Source: Candidatus Shapirobacteria bacterium (lineage in GTDB: Bacteria > Patescibacteriota > Microgenomatia > UBA12405). Taken from it: a stretch of 39,176 nucleotides of DNA. Positions 8,661-15,800 of the stretch are shown one piece after another (within the stretch, counting starts at the first letter, position 1; every line of letters begins with the position of its first letter). The notes under the pieces are model-generated. The model had not been told where the DNA came from, searched no databases, and saw only the letters and a program-made list of their open reading frames with translations. A program made the position numbers and the translations under genes. The DNA lies in NCBI GenBank assembly GCA_028700625.1, contig JAQVSI010000008.1, positions 1 to 39,176 of the forward strand, read 5' to 3'.

Positions 8661-10297
8661 AATAATTGTTCATCTTTTACTTCATTTTTAATTTCCTCTT
8701 TTTCTTCAGTTTTCTTTTTTGTGACGGCAATATATTTAATTTCTTTTCCATTTCTAACTTTTTCTAATTTTTTATCAAAAACCATGTCTCTTAAAACTGT
8801 TTCAATTGTCCTTTGACTTATTCCATAACTTAAACAATGCTCTAATACTTCTTTTCTGCTCCCTGTTACATTTTCATTAAAATATTCAACTATGGCTTGT
8901 TCTGCTAATTCTGCTTTACCCTCCTCATCATAATATTCGCCCTTCCATTTAACCTCAGAGACAAAAGTTTTTTCTAAATTATATGGATTTTGTTTAGACA
9001 CTAATTCAACTCTAAAAGGTTTTAATTTCTCCGCATCACCTGCTTTAAATTGCTCAATAACAAACTCGTTAGTCGTCTTAGGAATTGCAAAAACTCTAAA
9101 ACCGCTAACTATCTGCGCTGTGATATTTGTCGATCCTCTGACGCGCTGAGACGATGTTCTGCTTATCCCTTGTGAGGGCTTATTCTCATGATGAAGAACC
9201 AAAATACTTTTATCGGGAAATAAAATTCTAATAGCATCAAAAAATTGTTGAACATCCCCTGCAGCATTTTCATTCCCTACCATCAAATCGGCAAAAGAGT
9301 CTAATATTATGACTCCAATATTTAACCTTTGCACTTCTTTTGCAAGCATCTTTGCAAACTTAGATAAACCATCTTCTTCTTTTGGATCGGAAAGTTGAAA
9401 ATTCTGAGGGAATTTAACCCAGTGAATATTTTCAATATTTTCTTTCATTCCTAAACCAGCAATACGAGACTGTTTTCGGCGAGGGGAGTTTTCTTTATCT
9501 ATAAATAAAACATTGGCTTTCTTTTTTACTTCAAATTTATCTAGCCAAGGTTTACCAGTAACAAGGGAATTAGCCAAAGAAAGGGTATAAAAGGACTTTC
9601 CAGTCGCTTCAGCTCCGACTATAAAAGTAAAACCCTCAGCAGGGAGAATTCTTTCTATCAACCACTCATCGGGAGGGAGTTCGCGTTCCATCAATTCTTT
9701 GCCGGATTCAAGTTTCCATTCTTCGGGGCGGTGAGTTACTTCCCATTCTTCAAAAGTTTCTGCCTCATCCATGAGTTTTTGGAAAGTTTCTTTTGTGCCT
9801 CCCTCAGTAAAATAAACAGAAATATCTTTAAACATGGAAGGTAAGGTTATAATTAGTGGTTTAGCGCCACTGTCAGTTAGCACTTCGGCATATTTTTCCA
9901 CCTCTTCTTGTCCGGCGGGATCAGTGTCTAAACAGATATAAACCAATTTGCCTTTTAGTTTACTGGCCAAAGAAGAGTTAAAAGTTTTAACGCCGGAAGT
10001 TCCAGTGACAGCAGGGATTCCTTCTTGCCAAAGACGTATGCAATCGATCTCTCCTTCACAAAGAACTACTGATTTAAGATCTAAAATTTTATAAACAGGG
10101 AAAAGGGCAGGATGGCCACCTTTATCAAAAGTGAATTTAGTTTCACCTGTAAGGTGTCTATATTTACAATATAAAAGTTTTTTATCTTCACCATAAACAG
10201 GAATTGTGATTTTGTTGTCGTCCCAAGTAATCGCAAAATTCTTTTTTATATATTCTTCATTTAGAGAGTGAGATTGAAAATATTCTTGTGGTGTCAT
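8651..10297 (-). CDS. Toprim-like plus RecA-like/RepA-type helicase (primase-helicase)
   Basis: Toprim signature VVLCEGEIDCIRLWQ...YICLDTDPAGQEE; Walker A GAEATGKS; Walker B VIILDSFADL; C-terminal winged-helix-like region. Confidence 0.85.
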   Translation of the reverse strand: MTPQEYFQSHSLNEEYIKKNFAITWDDNKITIPVYGEDKKLLYCKYRHLTGETKFTFDKGGHPALFPVYKILDLKSVVLCEGEIDCIRLWQEGIPAVTGTSGVKTFNSSLASKLKGKLVYICLDTDPAGQEEVEKYAEVLTDSGAKPLIITLPSMFKDISVYFTEGGTKETFQKLMDEAETFEEWEVTHRPEEWKLESGKELMERELPPDEWLIERILPAEGFTFIVGAEATGKSFYTLSLANSLVTGKPWLDKFEVKKKANVLFIDKENSPRRKQSRIAGLGMKENIENIHWVKFPQNFQLSDPKEEDGLSKFAKMLAKEVQRLNIGVIILDSFADLMVGNENAAGDVQQFFDAIRILFPDKSILVLHHENKPSQGISRTSSQRVRGSTNITAQIVSGFRVFAIPKTTNEFVIEQFKAGDAEKLKPFRVELVSKQNPYNLEKTFVSEVKWKGEYYDEEGKAELAEQAIVEYFNENVTGSRKEVLEHCLSYGISQRTIETVLRDMVFDKKLEKVRNGKEIKYIAVTKKKTEEKEEIKNEVKDEQLLLQ

Positions 10298-10512
10298 CCT
10301 TTTTTCTCCTTTCTAAATTCATTTGCTTTAGGACAATCTTCAAAATGACAAATCCAACCCTCATGGTCATCGAAACGCACAGGAATTGCTTTACCTTTTT
10401 CAGTAATTCCCCAAATAATATCGCTAGCTTTGCAACCTCGACACTTGGCATATTCAAAGGTTGTCGGGATTTTTACTTTTACTCCTGAATTAAGGGTTAT
10501 TTCTTGTATCAT
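10294..10512 (-). CDS. Small putative zinc-binding protein
   Basis: CRGC...CHFEDC cysteines; ATGA overlap with both neighbouring genes. Confidence 0.6.
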   Translation of the reverse strand: MIQEITLNSGVKVKIPTTFEYAKCRGCKASDIIWGITEKGKAIPVRFDDHEGWICHFEDCPKANEFRKEKKG

Positions 10513-10814
10513 AAATTTTTAATAATTTCTAATGCTTGTTTGAAGTCTACATTTTGGGTTCTTTCTACAAAATTAATATAATCCCCATGTTCACCGCAGG
10601 AAAAACAGGTAAAAGAATTTGTATCATCATATAAAGCGCAAGACGGGTGTTGCTCTCCATGTATAGGACAACAAACTAAAGTTGCTCTCCCAGATTTTCT
10701 CATTTTACCTCCTATTAGTTTCTCATATATAAGGGTAATTGGCCGGACAGGTTTAACATCTTTTTCAAAAGATTTGCCCACTTTCAATTTTTGATTTTGA
10801 AACGCTTTTAACAT
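10509..10814 (-). CDS. CHC2-type primase zinc-binding domain protein
   Basis: CCPIHGEQHPSCALYDDTNSFTCFSCGEHGDYINFV. Confidence 0.85.
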   Translation of the reverse strand: MLKAFQNQKLKVGKSFEKDVKPVRPITLIYEKLIGGKMRKSGRATLVCCPIHGEQHPSCALYDDTNSFTCFSCGEHGDYINFVERTQNVDFKQALEIIKNL

Positions 10815-10825
10815 AAGTAAAATAA

Positions 10826-10854
10826 ACTTTATGCTTTTTCTTTTTAGTTGTCAA
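10826..10854 (-). promoter_or_regulatory. Promoter for replication operon
   Basis: Minus strand TTGACA (10849-10854) - 17 nt - TAAAGT (10826-10831). Confidence 0.6.
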
Positions 10855-10870
10855 TAGTTAAATTTGCCTC

Positions 10871-10899
10871 TTGACAGCTATTTTTAGGAAGTATATATT
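10871..10899 (+). promoter_or_regulatory. Promoter for plus-strand early genes
   Basis: TTGACA (10871-10876) - 17 nt - TATATT (10894-10899), 7 nt before ATG at 10906. Confidence 0.7.
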
Positions 10900-10905
10900 T
10901 GAATT

Positions 10906-11112
10906 ATGAACGAAGAAAAAAACACAATTTGGCTTACACCCGACGAAGCCGCAGACTACTTAAAATGTCATGTCTCTACCATCTATAAATATATGGCCGA
11001 TCCAGTAAATCCACTTCCTTCTTATAAGATTTTTACTAACAAAAATCGAATCAATAAAGAAGAGTTAGACCAATGGGTGACAAAAAATTTAAAAGTTAAT
11101 GAAGATAAATAA
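10906..11112 (+). CDS. MerR/excisionase-like helix-turn-helix protein
   Basis: WLTPDEAADYLKCHVSTIYKYM...RINKEELDQWV. Confidence 0.8.
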   Translation: MNEEKNTIWLTPDEAADYLKCHVSTIYKYMADPVNPLPSYKIFTNKNRINKEELDQWVTKNLKVNEDK

Positions 11113-11113
11113 A

Positions 11114-11251
11114 ATGCTTCCAAATTATTCTCTTTTCCCAAAATTTTGTTTTCCGACGGGGAATATGATAATAATGGAGGGAGACTCAAAAAGACCATTA
11201 GACAGAGTTATCAATTTTATTCAAAAGTTATTTAAAAAATTTATTAATTAA
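11114..11251 (+). CDS. Small hypothetical protein
   Basis: MLPNYSLFPKFCFPTGNMIIMEGDSKRPLDRVINFIQKLFKKFIN; not in the supplied track. Confidence 0.35.
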   Translation: MLPNYSLFPKFCFPTGNMIIMEGDSKRPLDRVINFIQKLFKKFIN

Positions 11252-11261
11252 ATAAAAAAAT

Positions 11262-11573
11262 ATGATTTTAAAAATCGCAGATCGTTTAAATTTAGCCAGA
11301 TTATTCCCTCAAGAGGGTGGCATTTTAACCCAGTTAACCGTTAAGGATATCGCCAAAAAGATTGAATTTTCCCAAGAGGAAATCAAGGATATCGAATTGA
11401 AACAAAACGGCCAAATGTTAAGATGGAATCCTAAAAAGGAAATAGAAATTGATGTTGAATTTTCTAGCGCGGAAATGAATTTCCTAAAAGAAAGAGTTGA
11501 AAGTTTAGATAAAGAACAAAAAGTTACTCAAGATATGGTGGATCTTTGCTTATTAATTAGAAATTTTAAATAA
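11262..11573 (+). CDS. Hypothetical phage protein
   Basis: ORF, 103 aa, in operon. Confidence 0.65.
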   Translation: MILKIADRLNLARLFPQEGGILTQLTVKDIAKKIEFSQEEIKDIELKQNGQMLRWNPKKEIEIDVEFSSAEMNFLKERVESLDKEQKVTQDMVDLCLLIRNFK

Positions 11574-11577
11574 AATT

Positions 11578-11898
11578 ATGGAAGAACAAACAATTGATCA
11601 AAAATTACAGGGATATTTTGATTTGAAAACTCAAATTGCTGTTTTGACAGAGAGTTTAAATAAAAAGAAAGAAGAAATAACTGAATTTTTGAAAAAACAA
11701 AATGGTATGAAATATAGTGTTGGAGATGTTGGTTTTTCACTTCGAGCCACTCCAATCTATCAATATACCAACACTGTTTTGGCGTTGGAAGAAAATGTCA
11801 AATTGATAGATGCCAAAATAAAAGAAGTTAAGAAAAATGAAATTGAATCTGGCGAGGCCAAAGTTGTCAATACTCAATACGCTGTTTATGTTAAATAA
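11578..11898 (+). CDS. Hypothetical coiled-coil protein
   Basis: ORF, 106 aa. Confidence 0.65.
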   Translation: MEEQTIDQKLQGYFDLKTQIAVLTESLNKKKEEITEFLKKQNGMKYSVGDVGFSLRATPIYQYTNTVLALEENVKLIDAKIKEVKKNEIESGEAKVVNTQYAVYVK

Positions 11899-11930
11899 TT
11901 ATTAAAAATTAAAAAAAAGGAGAAAAAATT

Positions 11931-12632
11931 ATGTTAGGAGAAAATCGACCAAAATTAGAAACAGGCGGAAATTTTGAGGCTTTTTCATCAGGTTTATATA
12001 CTTTGCAAATTGCAGATATAAATACTGCCATGGAATCGTATCAAAATAATGCGCCGGAAGAAAAGTTTAAATTTACTTTTTTTGTCTTAAATGACAACAA
12101 ATTTAAAAACGCGGAAGGAAAAGAGGTAACGACCAAAGGTAGAAAACTTTGGAAATCGTTTTCTAAATATGTCTCACCAAAGGCCAATCTTTTCCAATTT
12201 ATCATTTTATTAGATCCTAATTTTGCAAATTTAAGCACTGAAGAAAAACAAAATTATAATTTGGATGATCTAATCGGAAAACAAATAAACGCCCTTGTAA
12301 GTAAGGATAAAAGTAAAACTACTGATATTTCTTACAATAATATTAAATCTTTTGAAAAGTGTGAAACCGAATTAGAGGGAATCGAAGATTTGCCGGGGAA
12401 ACCAGTTGTAACAAATAAAGAATCTGTTCCCGTTACCGCTCCTGAAGAACCAACTTCTGAGAGTTCTGAGGATTTTGTAAAAAATCTTGAAAAACAAAGT
12501 AGTGAATTTAAGTCTGAAAAGACTGAAGTTACTCAACCAGAATTAAAAGAAGAGACTGAACAAGAGAAAAAAATAAGAGAAGCTAATGAGGCTATCGCAA
12601 AAATAAAAGCTGATGCCGGAATAAAAGATTAA
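11931..12632 (+). CDS. Putative ssDNA-binding/recombination-associated protein
   Basis: 233 aa ORF with strong AAGGAG RBS; FEAFSSGLYTLQIADI...KFKFTFFVLND... and acidic C-terminal tail; function is inference. Confidence 0.5.
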   Translation: MLGENRPKLETGGNFEAFSSGLYTLQIADINTAMESYQNNAPEEKFKFTFFVLNDNKFKNAEGKEVTTKGRKLWKSFSKYVSPKANLFQFIILLDPNFANLSTEEKQNYNLDDLIGKQINALVSKDKSKTTDISYNNIKSFEKCETELEGIEDLPGKPVVTNKESVPVTAPEEPTSESSEDFVKNLEKQSSEFKSEKTEVTQPELKEETEQEKKIREANEAIAKIKADAGIKD

Positions 12633-12636
12633 TTTC

Positions 12637-12822
12637 TTGCTTTACTCTTCAACGCACTGGTACGTTGGAGGGTAGCACAAGCAAATTATCAATTTTGCTC
12701 GTTCTTTAAATCAGACAAGTTTACTTGTTTGACTAGAACCTTTTAAAATTTTAATATTGGTGAAATACGTTGGCGGGAAACGGAAAAAGCGTAAGAAGCC
12801 GTCCTGATATTATAATTTTGTA
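12637..12822 (+). ncRNA. Unassigned structured RNA region upstream of the permuted tRNA
   Basis: Hairpin 12637-12684 (18 bp with one bulge), hairpin 12701-12739, helix 12745-12757/12807-12819 enclosing GGCGG/CCGTC pairing; no ORF. Confidence 0.5.
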
Positions 12823-12838
12823 CTTTAAATATTTTGAG

Positions 12839-12942
12839 CAGGGAAAGGTTGTTGGTTCGATTCCAACTATTATTTTGAAAGACAAATAATATAGCTCAAA
12901 GAGGAAACAAATTATTTCTTCGTGGTAGAGCGTTCCCCTGAT
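12839..12942 (+). tRNA. Circularly permuted tRNA gene (3' half first); anticodon probably GAT, junction-dependent
   Basis: GGGAA(12841-45) AGGTT(46-50) GTTGG-TTCGATT-CCAAC(51-67) TATTATT(68-74), 10-nt linker, AATAATA(12885-91) TA GCTC(94-97)...GG...GAGC(12928-31) G TTCCC(33-37). AATAATA/TATTATT and TTCCC/GGGAA are perfectly complementary. Confidence 0.8.
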
Positions 12943-12959
12943 CTAAGTATTTAAATATA

Positions 12960-13030
12960 TGCGAGGTAGTGTACGGAAGCACGTTGGGTTTCATCTCCCA
13001 TCGGAGCAAGTTCAACTCTTGCCCTCGCAA
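12960..13030 (+). tRNA. Conventional-order tRNA, anticodon ambiguous (TCA if 7-nt loop)
   Basis: TGCGAGG/CCTCGCA acceptor, D-arm GTGT-ACGGAA-GCAC, T-arm GCAAG-TTCAACT-CTTGC; anticodon stem imperfect; no encoded CCA. Confidence 0.75.
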
Positions 13031-13065
13031 CTTAATTATTAATTATTATCTTAAAAATAAAAAAT

Positions 13066-13455
13066 ATGAGCGAACAATTAACTTTAATAAATTGTGAAAG
13101 TTTAATAAACAGCGGTGTCGTCAGATTCGATATTCTTAAAAAAGAAACTGGTGATCTAAAATCTCAGTTGGATTCAATCTTAGAAAACGATGATGAATAT
13201 CAAAAACTTCGTGAAGATTCAAATAAAATTAGTAAGTTAAAGAAAATTTCCAAACAAAAAATAATGGCTCGACAAGAAGTAGCTGTTTTAAATGAAAAAA
13301 TTCGTGACGGAAATTCTCAACTAAAAGAACTTAAAACTGCTATTTCTGACTATTTGGCACAATATGTTATTTTGTCTGGAAGCAATCAAATTGAGTTAGC
13401 TGACGGAGTAATGAGACAAATTATTAGTTCAGCAAAATTAGTTAAATCTCTTTAA
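13066..13455 (+). CDS. Hypothetical coiled-coil protein
   Basis: ORF, 129 aa. Confidence 0.65.
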   Translation: MSEQLTLINCESLINSGVVRFDILKKETGDLKSQLDSILENDDEYQKLREDSNKISKLKKISKQKIMARQEVAVLNEKIRDGNSQLKELKTAISDYLAQYVILSGSNQIELADGVMRQIISSAKLVKSL

Positions 13456-13463
13456 ATATCTAT

Positions 13464-13492
13464 TTGACAATACTTAGATGTAAGTATATACT
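13464..13492 (+). promoter_or_regulatory. Promoter
   Basis: TTGACA (13464-13469) - 17 nt - TATACT (13487-13492). Confidence 0.7.
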
Positions 13493-13523
13493 CAGATAAT
13501 TAAATAATTAAAAAAATAAAAAT

Positions 13524-13676
13524 ATGATAAAAAGCGTTGTAAAAATTGCAAATGATAAAGATCTAATTAAGGCCTTGTTACCTTATAAATTGAACAAAGG
13601 AACTTTTCAACTTTTTCCATCTTTCGAATTAATTTACATCGAAAATATTTCTTATTTATTAATTATCAAGGATTAA
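13524..13676 (+). CDS. Small hypothetical protein
   Basis: MIKSVVKIANDKDLIKALLPYKLNKGTFQLFPSFELIYIENISYLLIIKD; follows promoter. Confidence 0.5.
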   Translation: MIKSVVKIANDKDLIKALLPYKLNKGTFQLFPSFELIYIENISYLLIIKD

Positions 13677-13677
13677 T

Positions 13678-14448
13678 ATGTCAATAACTATAACTACACT
13701 TTACGGCGGGAAAGTCACCATGAGATTTGATTCTTATTGGCATACTTACACTGTTACCGACGAAGAAAAAGGTTTAAAAGATGCCTCCGTCACTGGAGTT
13801 AGCACTGTTTTAAATATTATAGATAAATCTAAACAACTCGTACCTTGGGCAGTAAATCAAACTATAGATTATTTGAAAGAAAATTTAAAACCGGGGATTT
13901 CTTACGATGAAGTGGAAATTGCTAAACTTTTAAGTAATGCTAAAAATACTCATCACAATACAAAAAATGATGCGGGAGATTTTGGAACACTACTTCATAA
14001 TTGGGTAGAAAAATTTGTTAAACATGAAAATCCACCTATGCCAGTAAATAAGGTTTTAAGAAAATCTGTTGAAGATTTTTTGAGGTGGACAGTAAAAGAT
14101 AAGGTTAAATTCGTATTATCAGAACAGCCTCTTTATAGTCGAAAATATCAATGTGCCGGAACTTTAGATTGTATTGCTACTGTAAACGGAAAACTTTATA
14201 TTGGAGACTGGAAAACCAGTTCAGGAATTTATCTATCCCAAAAAATCCAAACAGCGGGTTATCGAATGATGAGAGAAGAAGAATATTCAACAGAAAAATA
14301 TGTTGGCCAGTTTATTATGAGATTTGGTAAAGACGGAGCTTTTGAAAAGAAATTTTTGGACGATAAAGAAGATAACTCTAATTTAGAAAAAATGTTCCTT
14401 TATTTTTTAAAAGCTGGCGACATATATCGCAAAATGGATGCAAAATAA
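13678..14448 (+). CDS. PD-(D/E)XK (RecB/Cas4-like) nuclease
   Basis: EQPLYSRKYQCAGTLDCIATVNGKLYIGDWKTSSGIYLSQKIQTAGYRMM. Confidence 0.75.
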   Translation: MSITITTLYGGKVTMRFDSYWHTYTVTDEEKGLKDASVTGVSTVLNIIDKSKQLVPWAVNQTIDYLKENLKPGISYDEVEIAKLLSNAKNTHHNTKNDAGDFGTLLHNWVEKFVKHENPPMPVNKVLRKSVEDFLRWTVKDKVKFVLSEQPLYSRKYQCAGTLDCIATVNGKLYIGDWKTSSGIYLSQKIQTAGYRMMREEEYSTEKYVGQFIMRFGKDGAFEKKFLDDKEDNSNLEKMFLYFLKAGDIYRKMDAK

Positions 14449-14677
14449 AACAGACGAATTAGGAGTCATTATCTACAATAAAGGTCTTTGTTATTGCTCT
14501 GTTTGTGTACCGAAAGCCATGAAGAGTAAAGATATTGAAAAAATAACAAATATCATGAATCCGACTGGAATTACTAGTCAATGGAAAATTGATAAAGAAA
14601 ATTTTAAAGGTGGGGAGAAAAATCCTTGTGAGTGTGACACCGATCCAAATAGAAAACATTATTTATTAAAATGTTAA
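14438..14677 (+). CDS. Hypothetical cysteine-containing protein
   Basis: ORF, 79 aa. Confidence 0.5.
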   Translation: MQNKTDELGVIIYNKGLCYCSVCVPKAMKSKDIEKITNIMNPTGITSQWKIDKENFKGGEKNPCECDTDPNRKHYLLKC

Positions 14678-14907
14678 ATATGAAAAACAAACTAGAAACA
14701 ATAATAGTAATCGGAATTATTTTAATAATCATTTCTTTCTTTTTAGGAAAAAATTTATTTCCAAAAAAGATTTTAATTTTGGATCAACTCCAAAAATGCC
14801 AAGATGAAAAAGGTGAATTTAGTGTTTTTTATAATAGTTTTTCGAAAGATTATCGAGTTAGTTGTAAAATTCCAGCCAAAGATATTTATAGTTTTGACTC
14901 TAAATAA
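14671..14907 (+). CDS. Small membrane protein
   Basis: N-terminal hydrophobic stretch TIIVIGIILIIISFFLG. Confidence 0.55.
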   Translation: MLNMKNKLETIIVIGIILIIISFFLGKNLFPKKILILDQLQKCQDEKGEFSVFYNSFSKDYRVSCKIPAKDIYSFDSK

Positions 14908-14909
14908 AT

Positions 14910-15011
14910 ATGAAATCAAAAGCACCTTTTACTCATAATTTTCCTAAAAAGATTAAAAAATGGCGCGAAGCCAATAAAAGAAAAAATTTAAATAGGAGAA
15001 ACTCAAAATGA
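14910..15011 (+). CDS. Very small basic protein
   Basis: MKSKAPFTHNFPKKIKKWREANKRKNLNRRNSK; overlaps next ATG. Confidence 0.35.
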   Translation: MKSKAPFTHNFPKKIKKWREANKRKNLNRRNSK

Positions 15012-15340
15012 TGAGACAAGTATTTTACACAAAATGGCCATTACTTGAATTTTATTTGACAATTTGGTGTTTAAGTTTAAAAACAGCAATAATGAGAGAA
15101 TCTATTGAATCGATGTCTTATGAGTATATAAGATTTATGATCTTATGGAAAAATAAAGAAATTTATCATTTTAGGTTATACACAACAGTTGAAATAAGAA
15201 ACTCTCAATTAAGACAAAAAATTGAAAATAGAACAATGAGAGAAGGTTTTACAGTGGAAGAATTGGAAGAAATAATAAAAATGAGTAAAAAATATATTAA
15301 TGAAATTAAAGATAAACAACAATATGAAAAACATTCTTAA
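15008..15340 (+). CDS. Hypothetical protein
   Basis: ORF, 110 aa. Confidence 0.5.
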   Translation: MMRQVFYTKWPLLEFYLTIWCLSLKTAIMRESIESMSYEYIRFMILWKNKEIYHFRLYTTVEIRNSQLRQKIENRTMREGFTVEELEEIIKMSKKYINEIKDKQQYEKHS

Positions 15341-15587
15341 AAAATTAATTTGGTGGCTAACTGATCGTTGCCTTTCTTGTGGTGGCGAGGTTGAAAGTTG
15401 GGATAATTTTGAATCTTTCAATTGCTCTAAATGTGGAAAATCTACTCAGGGTTGGCCAATGAGAGAAGAAATAAGAAATGGCTTTTATCTTACTTTTGAT
15501 AGAAAAAAGAGACTTGTGAGGGTTCAAGGATACTCAAATGGAGAAGAAGTTTTGGTTATGGGTTTATTGGGAGACTCAAAATTATGA
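15300..15587 (+). CDS. Zinc-ribbon protein
   Basis: CLSCGGEVESWDNFESFNCSKCG; likely start at internal ATG near 15324. Confidence 0.55.
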   Translation: MKLKINNNMKNILKKLIWWLTDRCLSCGGEVESWDNFESFNCSKCGKSTQGWPMREEIRNGFYLTFDRKKRLVRVQGYSNGEEVLVMGLLGDSKL

Positions 15588-15760
15588 AATGTCCAAATTG
15601 CAACTACGAAATAAGTGACAAAGAAGTTTTTAAGCGCTTTGCCTCTATCGGAGGTAAAAAATCAGCTAAGTCTATGACTAAAAAACAACGTATAGAAAGA
15701 GCAAAAAAGGCAGTAAATACTAGATGGAAAAACAAGTCCTTGACATCTACTAACAAGTGA
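15584..15760 (+). CDS. Small basic protein with CxxC
   Basis: MKCPNCNYEISDKEVFKRFASIGGKKSAKSMTKKQRIERAKKAVNTRWKNKSLTSTNK. Confidence 0.5.
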   Translation: MKCPNCNYEISDKEVFKRFASIGGKKSAKSMTKKQRIERAKKAVNTRWKNKSLTSTNK

Positions 15761-15767
15761 GTATAAT
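15740..15767 (+). promoter_or_regulatory. Promoter with conserved motif
   Basis: TTGACA - 16 nt - TATAAT; shares TTGACAWCTACTAACNNGTGAGTATA with the 7624-7653 element. Confidence 0.75.
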
Positions 15768-15800
15768 TAAAGTAATTAATCATTCATTATTCTAAGAATT

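Noticed and set aside
12633-12822. Known self-cleaving ribozyme classes (hammerhead, twister, HDV, hairpin, pistol)
   Set aside because: CTGATAT/CTGATCT lack the hammerhead CUGANGA; GTTGGAGGG near 12664 recalls twister but the rest of the twister core is missing; no convincing HDV, hairpin or pistol core by eye. A covariance search is still needed.
12839-12942. Two truncated neighbouring tRNA remnants rather than one permuted gene
   Set aside because: Acceptor strands (AATAATA/TATTATT) and anticodon strands (TTCCC/GGGAA) are perfectly complementary with correct spacing of positions 8-9, 26 and 44-48, which is unlikely for unrelated fragments.
12637-12955. Permuted group I intron-exon (PIE) flanking the tRNA halves
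   Set aside because: GGCGGGAAAC at 12772 resembles a group I P4 strand, but only about 60 nt remain before the 3' exon and about 17 nt follow the 5' exon before the next tRNA. No P7/P3/P8 core could be placed.
12960-13030. Genetic code change (UGA reassigned) linked to the TCA-like anticodon
   Set aside because: TGA is used as a stop in tight ATGA overlaps (e.g. 10294, 10509) and genes are full length under the standard code.
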